NCBI GenBank assembly: GCA_019422905.1
Contig: JAHZCM010000019.1
Span: 1 to 17,883 of the forward strand
Length of the DNA: 17,883 nucleotides
Direction of reading: 5' to 3'
Source of the DNA: Oscillospiraceae bacterium
GTDB lineage: Bacteria > Bacillota > Clostridia > Oscillospirales > Acutalibacteraceae
The notes under the pieces were generated by a model. It was given only the letters and a program-made list of their open reading frames with translations, was not told the origin of the DNA and did no database searches. Below, in pieces: positions 7,314-14,008 of the stretch. The first letter of the stretch is position 1. Each line of letters starts with the position of its first letter. The position numbers were made by a program, and so were the translations under genes.

Positions 7314-7745
7314 TCAGCGGCTTCTGCCGCCACGGTAGCCCGTGCCATCCAGCGCGGGCATGCCGCCGTTTGGACATTCGGAAGCTGCGAAGCCGGTGTC
7401 CGCATCATTTCTGCCGCCACGGTAGCCCGTGCCGTCCAGCGCGGGTACGCCGCCGTTTGGACATTCGGAAGCCGCGAAGCCGGTATCCGCATCATTTCTG
7501 CCGCCGCGATAGCCCGTGCCGTCCAGCGCGGGCACGCCGCCGTTCGGACATTCAGAGGCTGCGAAGCCGCTTTCTACCTGCCTGCGGCGGTTCAGGCAGG
7601 TAAGCGCATTTTCAGCAGCCTCCTCGCAGGCCGCAAGTGCCGTGCGGCAAAAACCGGCACCCCTCCCGGTGGGGGCAGCGGAAACAGTCATGCTGCCGGC
7701 AGTAAGCGCGACAGCCATGACGGCAAGGATAAGCAGTTTTTTCAT
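7314..7745 (-). CDS. Secreted protein with three 29-residue tandem repeats
   Basis: A 143-residue protein of unknown function. Residues 1-24 form a clear signal peptide (MKKLLILAVMAVALTAG, cleavage probably around VSA-A) with no lipobox, so it should be exported. A short Cys-containing helical segment follows (FCRTALAACEEAAENALTC, 32-50). Then come three near-identical repeats starting GFAASECPNGG at residues 60, 89 and 118, the last cut short at 26 residues. Each repeat has one Cys, a PALDGTGYRGG core and a NDADT link. ATG 7745 follows GGAGG at a spacing of 8. As first gene of the sigma/anti-sigma operon it could be the output or a signal input of that system; this is inference. I do not recognise the family. 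Confidence 0.8.
   Translation of the reverse strand: MKKLLILAVMAVALTAGSMTVSAAPTGRGAGFCRTALAACEEAAENALTCLNRRRQVESGFAASECPNGGVPALDGTGYRGGRNDADTGFAASECPNGGVPALDGTGYRGGRNDADTGFAASECPNGGMPALDGTGYRGGRSR
7323..7571. repeat. 87-bp tandem repeat, about 2.9 copies, inside the secreted protein gene
   Basis: Units begin at 7323, 7410 and 7497 (TCTGCCGCC on the plus strand) with exact 87-base spacing, so they stay in frame (29 codons). Units 1 and 2 differ at about 5 of 87 positions; the third is more diverged and ends near 7571. Such near-identity points to recent duplication and possible copy-number variation between strains. Confidence 0.9.
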
Positions 7746-7781
7746 GGTGGGTTCCTCCGTTTCAAGGTGTTCTATAGAGAA

Positions 7782-7808
7782 TACGATTGAGAAGCGCAGA
7801 ATCTTTCA
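7782..7808 (-). promoter_or_regulatory. Candidate ECF-sigma promoter of the repeat protein-sigma-anti-sigma operon
   Basis: On the minus strand TGAAAG (7803-7808) and CGTA (7782-7785) are separated by 17 bases, close to the Bacillus ECF pattern (TGAAAC, about 16 bases, CGTA). Predicted transcription starts near 7774, about 28 bases before the ATG at 7745. A run AAAAAATTTTTT (7815-7826) lies just upstream of the -35, where an UP element would be. Autoregulation by the operon's own sigma factor is inferred. Confidence 0.5.
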
Positions 7809-7847
7809 CCCACGAAAAAATTTTTTAGCAAGGTGGAAATAGCCGCC

Positions 7848-9362
7848 TTATTTTGTAAACCGCAGGACGTTCCACGAGGTCTTTGTGAGCTTCGCGCGGT
7901 AGAGCTCGCCGTCGCGTTCCACGCGGTCGGAAACGGTTTTCGGCACGACGGCCTGCGCCTCGGCGGTGTTGACGGCCTTCATATCGCCGTTTTCGAGGAC
8001 GATGTGCTCGGCGAGCGTGTAACCCCGGAAGGAACGCAGGTCGAGATCGAGCACCACGTCGTCCGTCGTGCTGCGGTTGACCGCAAAGACGGTGACCTCA
8101 TCCTTTTCCTCGTTCCACACGGCGATGGATTCCACGTCCGTGACGTCGGTGAAGTCGCGCGTGTCGTGCTTCGAGGACGTGAGCACCGGCTGCAGCGCGA
8201 TACCGCGCCCGTATTTTGAAGCGTGCAAAAGCGGATAGTAGATCGTCTGCTTCCATGCCGGGCCGTTTTCTTCGGTCATGATCGGCGCGATGACATTGAC
8301 GAGCTGTGCCATGCATGCCATCTTCACGCGGTCGGAATGCTTCATCAGCGTGATGAGCATCAGGCCCACGAGCAGCGCGTCCTCAAAGTCGTAGTGATCC
8401 TCCAGAAGGTGCGGCGCGATCTGCCACGGGCGGTTTTTCATCGTGTCGTCGTCGGCCTCGTTTGCATGGAACCACACGTTCCATTCGTCGAAGCTCAGGT
8501 TGATGTTCTTTTTGGAGCGCTTCTTCGCCTTCACGTAGTCGCAGGTCGCGATAACGGTTTTGATAAAGTGATCCATATCGTCGCTTTGTGCGAGGAAATT
8601 TTCCGTATCGTTGAAGCGGTTGCCGTAATACTGGTGCAGGGAAATGTAATCGACGCTGTCATAGGCCCAGGAAAGCGCGCTGCTCTCCCATTCGGGGAAG
8701 GTCGGCATAGCGGTGTTCGAGCTGCCGCAGAGCACAAGCTCAATCGAGGGGTCGATCTGCTTCATGGCCTTGGCGGTCTCATCGGCAAGGTGGCCGTATT
8801 CGTCGGCGGTTTTGTGTCCGGTCTGCCACGGGCCGTCCATTTCGTTGCCGAGACACCATACCTTGATGTTGTGCGGGTCCTTTACGCCGTGGGCGATGCG
8901 CAGGTCGCTGTATTTGGTGCCGGACGGGTGGTTGCAGTATTCGAGCAGATTGCAGGCCGCCTCAATGCCGCGCGTGCCGAGATTCACCGCCTGCATGACC
9001 TCGGCGCCCGCCTTTTTGCACCATGCGGCGAATTCATTGATGCCGATGCGGTTCGGCTCGGTGCTGCGCCATGCGAGCTCCAGACGGCTCGGGCGCTCCT
9101 CAACGGGGCCGACGCTGTCCTCCCAGTAGAAATTCGAGACGAAATTGCCGCCCGGATAGCGGACGATCGGCACGTTCAGCTCACGCACAAGGTCGAGAAC
9201 GTCCTGCCGAAAGCCTTCCTCGTCGGCGGTTTTGTGGCCGGGCTGCCAGATGCCGCCGTAGACTGCGCGGCCGAGATGCTCGATGAACGAGCCGTAAATG
9301 CGCTTGTCGATCTTTGAAATTTGAAAATCCTTTTCAACGGTGAGTTTTGCAGTTCTTTTCAT
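7848..9362 (-). CDS. abfA: Alpha-L-arabinofuranosidase, glycoside hydrolase family 51
   Basis: A 504-residue GH51 enzyme that removes terminal alpha-L-arabinofuranose from arabinan, arabinoxylan or their oligosaccharides. The (beta/alpha)8 barrel carries the acid/base Glu174 in GNEMDGPW and the nucleophile Glu293 in SFDEWN; other family stretches are YGSFIEHLGRAVYGGI, VRYPGGNFVSNFYWED and YISLHQYYGN. A C-terminal beta domain (from about 385) ends the protein. No signal peptide, so it acts in the cytosol on imported oligosaccharides. Start ATG 9362 gives the standard family length; a TTG nine codons upstream is possible but less likely. It is transcribed alone, leftward, from a strong promoter with an AraR-type operator. 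Confidence 0.97.
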   Translation of the reverse strand: MKRTAKLTVEKDFQISKIDKRIYGSFIEHLGRAVYGGIWQPGHKTADEEGFRQDVLDLVRELNVPIVRYPGGNFVSNFYWEDSVGPVEERPSRLELAWRSTEPNRIGINEFAAWCKKAGAEVMQAVNLGTRGIEAACNLLEYCNHPSGTKYSDLRIAHGVKDPHNIKVWCLGNEMDGPWQTGHKTADEYGHLADETAKAMKQIDPSIELVLCGSSNTAMPTFPEWESSALSWAYDSVDYISLHQYYGNRFNDTENFLAQSDDMDHFIKTVIATCDYVKAKKRSKKNINLSFDEWNVWFHANEADDDTMKNRPWQIAPHLLEDHYDFEDALLVGLMLITLMKHSDRVKMACMAQLVNVIAPIMTEENGPAWKQTIYYPLLHASKYGRGIALQPVLTSSKHDTRDFTDVTDVESIAVWNEEKDEVTVFAVNRSTTDDVVLDLDLRSFRGYTLAEHIVLENGDMKAVNTAEAQAVVPKTVSDRVERDGELYRAKLTKTSWNVLRFTK

Positions 9363-9397
9363 CGTATTTCCCGTTCCTTTCCGCTGCAAAAGCAGGT

Positions 9398-9407
9398 TGT
9401 ACGTACA
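9398..9407. promoter_or_regulatory. AraR-type operator in front of abfA
   Basis: The perfect palindrome TGTACGTACA matches the core of the AraR operator known from Bacillus subtilis (consensus ATTTGTACGTACAAAT). Its edge overlaps the -10 box of the abfA promoter by one base and the rest covers the predicted start of transcription near 9400, where a bound repressor would block initiation. No araR gene lies in this window. Confidence 0.65.
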
Positions 9408-9435
9408 GTTTACCCTCTTTGAAGGCCGGTGTCAA
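9407..9435 (-). promoter_or_regulatory. Sigma-A-type promoter of abfA
   Basis: Minus strand -35 TTGACA (9430-9435), 17-base spacer, -10 TAAACT (9407-9412). Predicted start near 9400 gives a leader of about 38 nt to ATG 9362. The -35 is a perfect consensus hexamer. Confidence 0.8.
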
Positions 9436-9510
9436 CCGCTTCACTCAAATTTCCGCTTTCCTCATATGGATAAAAATTATTGATAAAGTTTAAAGAAACT
9501 GGCGGTTATA

Positions 9511-9539
9511 TTGACATTCGCCGGGCGGAATAGTAAAAT
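9511..9539 (+). promoter_or_regulatory. Strong sigma-A-type promoter driving the non-coding transcript
   Basis: Plus strand -35 TTGACA (9511-9516), exactly 17 bases, -10 TAAAAT (9534-9539). Predicted start is near 9546. The region just upstream (9460-9510) is AT-rich, and contains an inverted repeat AGTTT-AAAG-AAACT at 9487-9500 that could be a protein site. It faces away from the abfA promoter. Confidence 0.8.
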
Positions 9540-9545
9540 GAATTC

Positions 9546-9906
9546 GGAAAGTTCTGACAGGCGCTGTGCGGAATGCAGGCGTGTTCAGCGGGAAGGGACA
9601 TACGCTTTTATAAAATGTGCCGGTTGGCCTTACGCTGTATGCCGGTCTGCTTAACGCAGGATGCGGAGCGAAAACCGCGGTGGTTCGGGGTCGGGCCGGT
9701 GCAGCAATATCGTCGGACGGGATGCTGCGGGAAAAGCCCGGCCGCAGTGCTTGGACAGAGACGGAATGCCCGGTGCCTGAGGGCAGACCTCCGAATGGTC
9801 GGCGGTGTGTTCCGTGGGAAAAGAACAGCCGGTGACGAAAATACGGGAAAATCGCAAATTGCAAAATAAGGACGTTTTTTTCTTCAAACTGCGTCCTTAT
9901 TTTTTT
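9546..9906 (+). ncRNA. Unidentified structured RNA or long attenuated leader of the rhamnose operon
   Basis: About 360 nt between a strong promoter and a strong terminator with no credible coding frame. Pairings that can be drawn: CTGACA/TGTTCAG (9554-9588, one bulge); CATAC/GTATG (9599-9603 with 9637-9641); CTGC/GCAG (9647-9659); GCGG/CCGC (9663-9678); GGCCGG/CCGGCC (9694-9699 with 9738-9743) enclosing GCAGCA/TGCTGC (9701-9706 with 9723-9728); and a compact three-way junction with ACGGAA/TTCCGT (9761-9766 with 9810-9815) enclosing TGCCC/GGGCA and GACC/GGTC with no spacer between helices. I looked for the conserved motifs of T-box, cobalamin, TPP, FMN, lysine, glycine, SAM, c-di-GMP, RNase P, SRP and tmRNA and found none. 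Either an independent RNA or a terminator-controlled leader of rhaB. Confidence 0.55.
9863..9906 (+). terminator. Strong intrinsic terminator just before rhaB
   Basis: A perfect 12-base stem AAAATAAGGACG / CGTCCTTATTTT (9863-9874 with 9892-9903), 17-base loop, followed by an unbroken T run (9900-9906). It ends 44 bases before the rhaB ATG, so it either ends a separate RNA or acts as an attenuator. Confidence 0.9.
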
Positions 9907-9916
9907 AATTTATCTT

Positions 9917-9925
9917 TGCTATACT
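9917..9925 (+). promoter_or_regulatory. Possible extended -10 promoter of rhaB
   Basis: TGC followed by TATACT (-10 at 9920-9925) directly after the terminator; the matching -35 position (9897-9902, TTATTT) is weak and lies inside the terminator stem. Transcription would start near 9932, about 19 bases before the ATG. If real, rhaB does not depend on read-through of the upstream terminator. Confidence 0.4.
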
Positions 9926-9950
9926 GAGAATAACAAAAGGAGCGGTGAAT

Positions 9951-11378
9951 ATGAAAACCTATTTAGCGATAGATCTCGGAGCCTCCAGCGGCCGGCACAT
10001 TCTCGGCTGGCTTGAGGACGGCAGGATGCGGCTTTCGGAGGTGTATCGTTTTAAAAACAGCGCTGCGCTGCGGGGAACGCATCTTTGCTGGGACGCGGAC
10101 GGTCTTCGGGAAAACCTTCTGCGCGGCATGGAAAAATGCGGGGAGGCCGGCACGGCGCCGGAAAGCACGGCCATCGATACATGGGGCGTGGATTTTGTCC
10201 TGCTCGACAAAGAGTTGAACCGCATCGGCGAGGCGGTTGCCTACCGCGACAGCCGCACGGAGGGCGTGGCGGAGAAATTTGAGGAGAAAATGCCCTTTGC
10301 CGAGCTGTATGCGCGCACGGGCATTCAGAAGCAGAGCTTCAATACGGTCTATCAGCTTCTGGCGTTAAAGGAGGAAGCGCCGGAGCAGCTCGAAAGGGCC
10401 GCGCATTTCTTGATGATGCCGGATTATCTCGCTTTCTGCCTGACCGGCGTGTGCGCGAACGAGTATACGGACGCTTCGACGACGGCGCTTGTCGGCGCGC
10501 GGGAAAAAACGTGGGATATGGCTGTTCTGGAAAAAATCGGCGTTCCGGCGGGAATTTTCCATCCGCTCAAAATGGCGGGCGACGCGCTCGGCCGCCTGAC
10601 GCCGGCGGTACGGCAGCGGGTCGGCTACGACACGCTGGTGCGCTGCGCGCCGTCGCACGACACGGCCTCGGCTTTTCTGGCGGTGCCGGCGCGCGACGAA
10701 AACGCTGTGTTCCTTTCGAGCGGTACCTGGAGCCTGATCGGCGTAGAGCTGCGCGAGCCGATCACCACAGCGGAGAGCATGGCCGCGAATTTTGCAAATG
10801 AAGGCGGTTACGAATACCGGTACCGCTATCTTCGGAATATCATGGGCCTCTGGATGCTGCAGAACATCCGGCGGGAGCTTGGCCAGACGCGCTTCGATTT
10901 CGGCACGCTGGCGATGCTTGCAAAGAGCGCGGCGGGTTATCCGGGCCGCGTGGATGTGAACGACCCGCGCTTTCTTGCGCCGGAAAACATGCAGGAGGCC
11001 GTGCGCGTCGTGCTCAGGGAAAACGGCTTCCGCGAAACGCCGACGACGGCGCAGATTCTCTCCTGCGTATATCACAGCCTTGCGGCGTCCTACGCGGCGG
11101 CCGTGCGCGGGCTGGAAGAGATTACGGGTAAAACGTACACAAGCCTCAACATCGTCGGCGGCGGCAGCCAGGACGCTTACCTGAACCAACTGACCGCGGA
11201 CGCGACGGGCCTGCCGGTATATGCCGGGCCTACCGAAGGGACGGCGATCGGCAACCTCGCGGTGCAGATGATCGCGGACGGCGCTTTGCGGGACGTGCAG
11301 CACGCGCGGGATGTGATCCGCGGGAACTTCCCGATCCGCGTTTTTACCCCGCAGGGAAAGGAGCATACGAAATGTTAA
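9951..11378 (+). CDS. rhaB: L-rhamnulokinase
   Basis: Phosphorylates L-rhamnulose to rhamnulose-1-phosphate with ATP, the second step of rhamnose breakdown in the cytosol. The 475-residue product is an FGGY-family sugar kinase with the phosphate-1 loop AIDLGASSGR (residues 6-15), TWGVDF near 77-82, the catalytic Asp237 in PSHDTASAF, the SSGTWSLIG segment, and a C-terminal nucleotide-binding GGGSQDAYLNQLTAD. These are features of rhamnulokinase rather than xylulo- or glycerol kinase. ATG 9951 follows AAAGGAG at a spacing of 8; a GTG two codons earlier is less likely. Its last seven bases overlap the start of coaBC. Confidence 0.95.
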   Translation: MKTYLAIDLGASSGRHILGWLEDGRMRLSEVYRFKNSAALRGTHLCWDADGLRENLLRGMEKCGEAGTAPESTAIDTWGVDFVLLDKELNRIGEAVAYRDSRTEGVAEKFEEKMPFAELYARTGIQKQSFNTVYQLLALKEEAPEQLERAAHFLMMPDYLAFCLTGVCANEYTDASTTALVGAREKTWDMAVLEKIGVPAGIFHPLKMAGDALGRLTPAVRQRVGYDTLVRCAPSHDTASAFLAVPARDENAVFLSSGTWSLIGVELREPITTAESMAANFANEGGYEYRYRYLRNIMGLWMLQNIRRELGQTRFDFGTLAMLAKSAAGYPGRVDVNDPRFLAPENMQEAVRVVLRENGFRETPTTAQILSCVYHSLAASYAAAVRGLEEITGKTYTSLNIVGGGSQDAYLNQLTADATGLPVYAGPTEGTAIGNLAVQMIADGALRDVQHARDVIRGNFPIRVFTPQGKEHTKC

Positions 11379-12574
11379 AGGGAAAGACCGTCCTTCTGGG
11401 CGTGACGGGCAGCATAGCGGCCTATAAAATTGCCGGGCTTGCCAGCATGCTCGTGAAGCAGCACGCAGACGTTACGGTGCTGATGACAAAGAACGCGACC
11501 AATTTTATCAATCCGATCACGTTTGAAACTCTGACGGGCAACAAATGCCTGATCGATACCTTTGACCGGAATTTTCAGTACAGCGTGGAGCATGTGGCGC
11601 TCGCAAAGCGGGCCGACGTCGTGCTCGTTGCGCCGGCGAGCGCCAACGTGATCGGTAAAATCGCAAACGGCATCGCGGACGATATGCTGACGACGACCGT
11701 GATGGCCTGCCGCTGTAAGATTCTGGTTTCGCCCGCGATGAATACCAATATGTTTGAAAACTCCATCGTGCAGGATAACCTTGCGAAGCTCCGCCGGTTC
11801 GGCTATACGGTGATCGAGCCGGATTCCGGCTATCTTGCCTGCGGTGATACCGGAAAGGGAAAAATGCCCTCGGAGCAGACGCTCTTCGAGTGGATTCTGC
11901 GGGAGATCGCCTGCGAAAAGGACCTTTTGGGCCAAAAGGTTCTCGTCACGGCGGGCGCGACGGCGGAGCGGATCGACCCGGTGCGGTTCATCACAAACCA
12001 TTCCACCGGCAGGATGGGCTGCGCAGTCGCAAAGCGTGCGATGCTGCGCGGCGCGGAGGTGACGCTTGTCTGCGGGCGCATGGCGGTGGAGCCGCCGCCG
12101 TTCGTGCGGGTCGTGCGCGTAGAGTCCGCCGCGGAGATGTTCGAGGCGGTGAAAGCCGCCGCGCAGGAAGCAGATATTGTCGTGAAGGCCGCCGCCGTGG
12201 CGGATTACCGGCCGAAAACGGTCGCGGCGGAGAAGGTCAAGAAAACGGACGGCGATCTGTCCGTCGCGCTGGAGCGCACGGACGACATTCTCGCCTATCT
12301 CGGCGCGCATAAGCGGGAGGGACAGTTCCTCTGCGGCTTTGCCATGGAGACGGAAAACCTGCTCGAAAACGCCGCCGGAAAGCTCGCCCGCAAAAATCTC
12401 GACCTGATTGTGGCGAACAGCCTCCGGACCGAGGGCGCCGGCTTCGGGGGAGATACGAACGTCGTCACGCTGCTGACAAAAGAGGAAACACAGGCGCTGC
12501 CGCTGCTCTCAAAGGACGAGACGGCGGATCGGATACTCACCAAAATTCAGGCATTAAGGAGTAAAGAATCATGA
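11372..12574 (+). CDS. coaBC: Bifunctional phosphopantothenoylcysteine decarboxylase / phosphopantothenate-cysteine ligase
   Basis: Carries out two central steps of coenzyme A synthesis: joining cysteine to 4'-phosphopantothenate (CoaB) and decarboxylating the product (CoaC, FMN-dependent). The 400-residue protein has an N-terminal CoaC flavoprotein with GVTGSIAAYK, the active-site His74 in SVEHVALA, PAMNTNMF with Asn124, and Cys157 in the ACGDTGKGKM flap. The C-terminal CoaB half starts near 185 with VTAGATAERIDPVRFITNHSTGRMG and includes the VKAAAVADYRPK segment with its Lys. Start ATG 11372 overlaps the rhaB stop (ATGTTAA) with AAAGGAG 8 bases ahead, and its stop overlaps the rhaA start (ATGA). 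A housekeeping gene coupled on both sides to rhamnose genes is odd. Confidence 0.97.
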   Translation: MLKGKTVLLGVTGSIAAYKIAGLASMLVKQHADVTVLMTKNATNFINPITFETLTGNKCLIDTFDRNFQYSVEHVALAKRADVVLVAPASANVIGKIANGIADDMLTTTVMACRCKILVSPAMNTNMFENSIVQDNLAKLRRFGYTVIEPDSGYLACGDTGKGKMPSEQTLFEWILREIACEKDLLGQKVLVTAGATAERIDPVRFITNHSTGRMGCAVAKRAMLRGAEVTLVCGRMAVEPPPFVRVVRVESAAEMFEAVKAAAQEADIVVKAAAVADYRPKTVAAEKVKKTDGDLSVALERTDDILAYLGAHKREGQFLCGFAMETENLLENAAGKLARKNLDLIVANSLRTEGAGFGGDTNVVTLLTKEETQALPLLSKDETADRILTKIQALRSKES

Positions 12575-13836
12575 CCATGTATGAGAAAGCAAAGACGCGG
12601 TATGCGGAAATCGGCGTGGATACGGATGCCGCCATGCAGACGCTCGCGGGCGTGCCGGTTTCTCTGCACTGCTGGCAGGGCGACGATGTCCGCGGATTTG
12701 ACGGCGACCCCTCGGCTCCGCTGACCGGCGGCATCCAGACCACCGGAAACTATCCCGGCCGCGCCCGCACGCCGGAAGAGCTGATGGCGGATATGGACGT
12801 CGTGCTCGCGCTTTGCCCCGGCACGAAGAAGATCAATCTGCACGCGAGCTATGCGATTTTCGATGCGGAAAACGGCGGCTGGGTGGACCGCGACAAGCTC
12901 GAGCCGAAGCACTTCAAAAAATGGGTGGATTACTGCAAGGCGCGCGGCTTGGGCTGCGATTTCAACCCCACCTTTTTCTCGCACCCGAAGTGCGACCCGC
13001 TGACGCTTGCAAGCCCGAACCCGGAAACGCGGAGATTCTGGATCAACCACGGCAAGGCGTGCATCCGTATTTCGCAGTACCTCGCCGAGGAGCTGGGGCA
13101 GCCGTGCATCATGAATATCTGGACGGGCGACGGCTTTAAGGATATTCCTGCCGACCGCATGGGGCCGCGCGTGCTCTACAGGGAGGCAATCGATGAAATC
13201 CTCTCCGAGCCGTATGATTTTAACCTTGTTAAGCCCTGCGTGGAGTCGAAGGTATTCGGCATCGGTGTAGAGGCGTATACAGTGGGCAGCGCGGAGTTTT
13301 CGCTGAGCTATGCCGCGATGAACCGCGATAAGTGCATTCCTTTGATGGATAACGGCCACTATCACCCGACGGAGCTGGTTTCCGACAAGATTCCGGCGCT
13401 TCTCACGTTCTTTCCGGAGATCGCGCTGCACATCACGCGCAGCGTGCGCTGGGACAGCGACCATGTGGTGCTTTTCGACGACGAAACGAAGGAAATCGCG
13501 AAGGAGATCGTCCGCTGCGGCGGCCTCGACGGCCGCGTGAAGATCGCACTCGATTATTTCGATGCGTCGATCAACCGCGTCGCCGCGTGGGTGACGGGCT
13601 TCCGCAATGTGCAGAAGGCGCTTTTGTTCGCGCTGCTCCAGCCGGCGCAGTACATGAAAGCCCTGCAGGACAACTCGAAGCTCACGGAGCTGCTGGTGCT
13701 CTCCGAAAAGCTCAAGCTGATGCCGTTTTCCGCCGTTTGGGAGGAATACTGCCGCCGGCAGAACGTGCCTGCGGACGACGGGGAATGGCTCCGGACTGTG
13801 ATGGACTACGAGCTGGACGTGCTCTCAAAGCGGTGA
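12571..13836 (+). CDS. rhaA: L-rhamnose isomerase
   Basis: Converts L-rhamnose to L-rhamnulose, the first step of the pathway; a metal-dependent xylose-isomerase-like barrel enzyme in the cytosol. The 421-residue length fits the family (about 419). Typical stretches are VSLHCWQGDDVRGFD (residues 30-44), LTGGIQTTGNYPGRARTPEEL, INLHASYAIF, DFNPTFFSHP, KPCVESKVFGIGVEAYTVGS and MDNGHYHPTE, which hold the metal-binding Glu, Asp and His. ATG 12571 has AAGGAG 8 bases ahead and overlaps the coaBC stop as ATGA, so the two are translationally coupled. A gap of about 170 bases separates it from rhaD. Confidence 0.97.
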   Translation: MTMYEKAKTRYAEIGVDTDAAMQTLAGVPVSLHCWQGDDVRGFDGDPSAPLTGGIQTTGNYPGRARTPEELMADMDVVLALCPGTKKINLHASYAIFDAENGGWVDRDKLEPKHFKKWVDYCKARGLGCDFNPTFFSHPKCDPLTLASPNPETRRFWINHGKACIRISQYLAEELGQPCIMNIWTGDGFKDIPADRMGPRVLYREAIDEILSEPYDFNLVKPCVESKVFGIGVEAYTVGSAEFSLSYAAMNRDKCIPLMDNGHYHPTELVSDKIPALLTFFPEIALHITRSVRWDSDHVVLFDDETKEIAKEIVRCGGLDGRVKIALDYFDASINRVAAWVTGFRNVQKALLFALLQPAQYMKALQDNSKLTELLVLSEKLKLMPFSAVWEEYCRRQNVPADDGEWLRTVMDYELDVLSKR

Positions 13837-14006
13837 AGGGAACGCCCATTTCCCTGCGGAATGCGGCCTGCTTTATGGGCGTGAAAGACTGTCCGCGGGG
13901 CGATGTGGCTTTTCCGTGCCCTGTGCGCGATGCTCTGTGTTCCACGGTATGCGGAACCGCCGCCGTTAGGCGTGTGCGAAACCTGAATGAAAAGGAAGAT
14001 GGATAA
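13833..14006 (+). CDS. Possible small Cys-containing ORF between rhaA and rhaD
   Basis: A 57-codon frame begins with GTG overlapping the rhaA stop and ends with TAA 2 bases before the rhaD ATG; an internal ATG at 13875 would give 43 codons (MGVKDCPRGDVAFPCPVRDA...). It has five Cys in the long form. Neither start has a good ribosome binding site, and I recognise no family. The tight fit between the two genes is the main support; it could equally be a chance frame in a processed intercistronic spacer, which also holds an inverted repeat ACGCCCAT/ATGGGCGT (13842-13849 with 13875-13882). Confidence 0.2.
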   Translation: MKGTPISLRNAACFMGVKDCPRGDVAFPCPVRDALCSTVCGTAAVRRVRNLNEKEDG

Positions 14007-14008
14007 CG

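Noticed and set aside
7815..7826. AAAAAATTTTTT between abfA and the repeat-protein operon as the abfA terminator
   Set aside because: There is no GC-rich stem next to it; its position just upstream of the ECF-type -35 fits an UP-like element better.
8223..9317. A long plus-strand frame antisense to abfA
   Set aside because: Shadow of the clear GH51 gene on the other strand; no family resemblance and no ribosome site.
9430..9443. Catabolite response (cre)-like site TGAAGCGGTTGACA on the minus strand over the abfA -35 box
   Set aside because: Twelve of fourteen positions fit, but the central CG is shifted by one base, and half the match is simply the -35 hexamer; too weak to list.
9490..9864. 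124-codon minus-strand frame in the abfA-rhaB gap, and shorter plus-strand frames there
   Set aside because: Composition looks random (many Pro, Arg, Phe), no ribosome site, no motif; the paired RNA segments explain the region better.
9546..9906. Cobalamin riboswitch, T-box or RNase P RNA as the identity of the RNA
   Set aside because: The conserved sequences of these families (for example GCCACTG and GGGAAGG, the GGTGGNACCGCG box, GAGGAAAGTCC) are not present on either strand.
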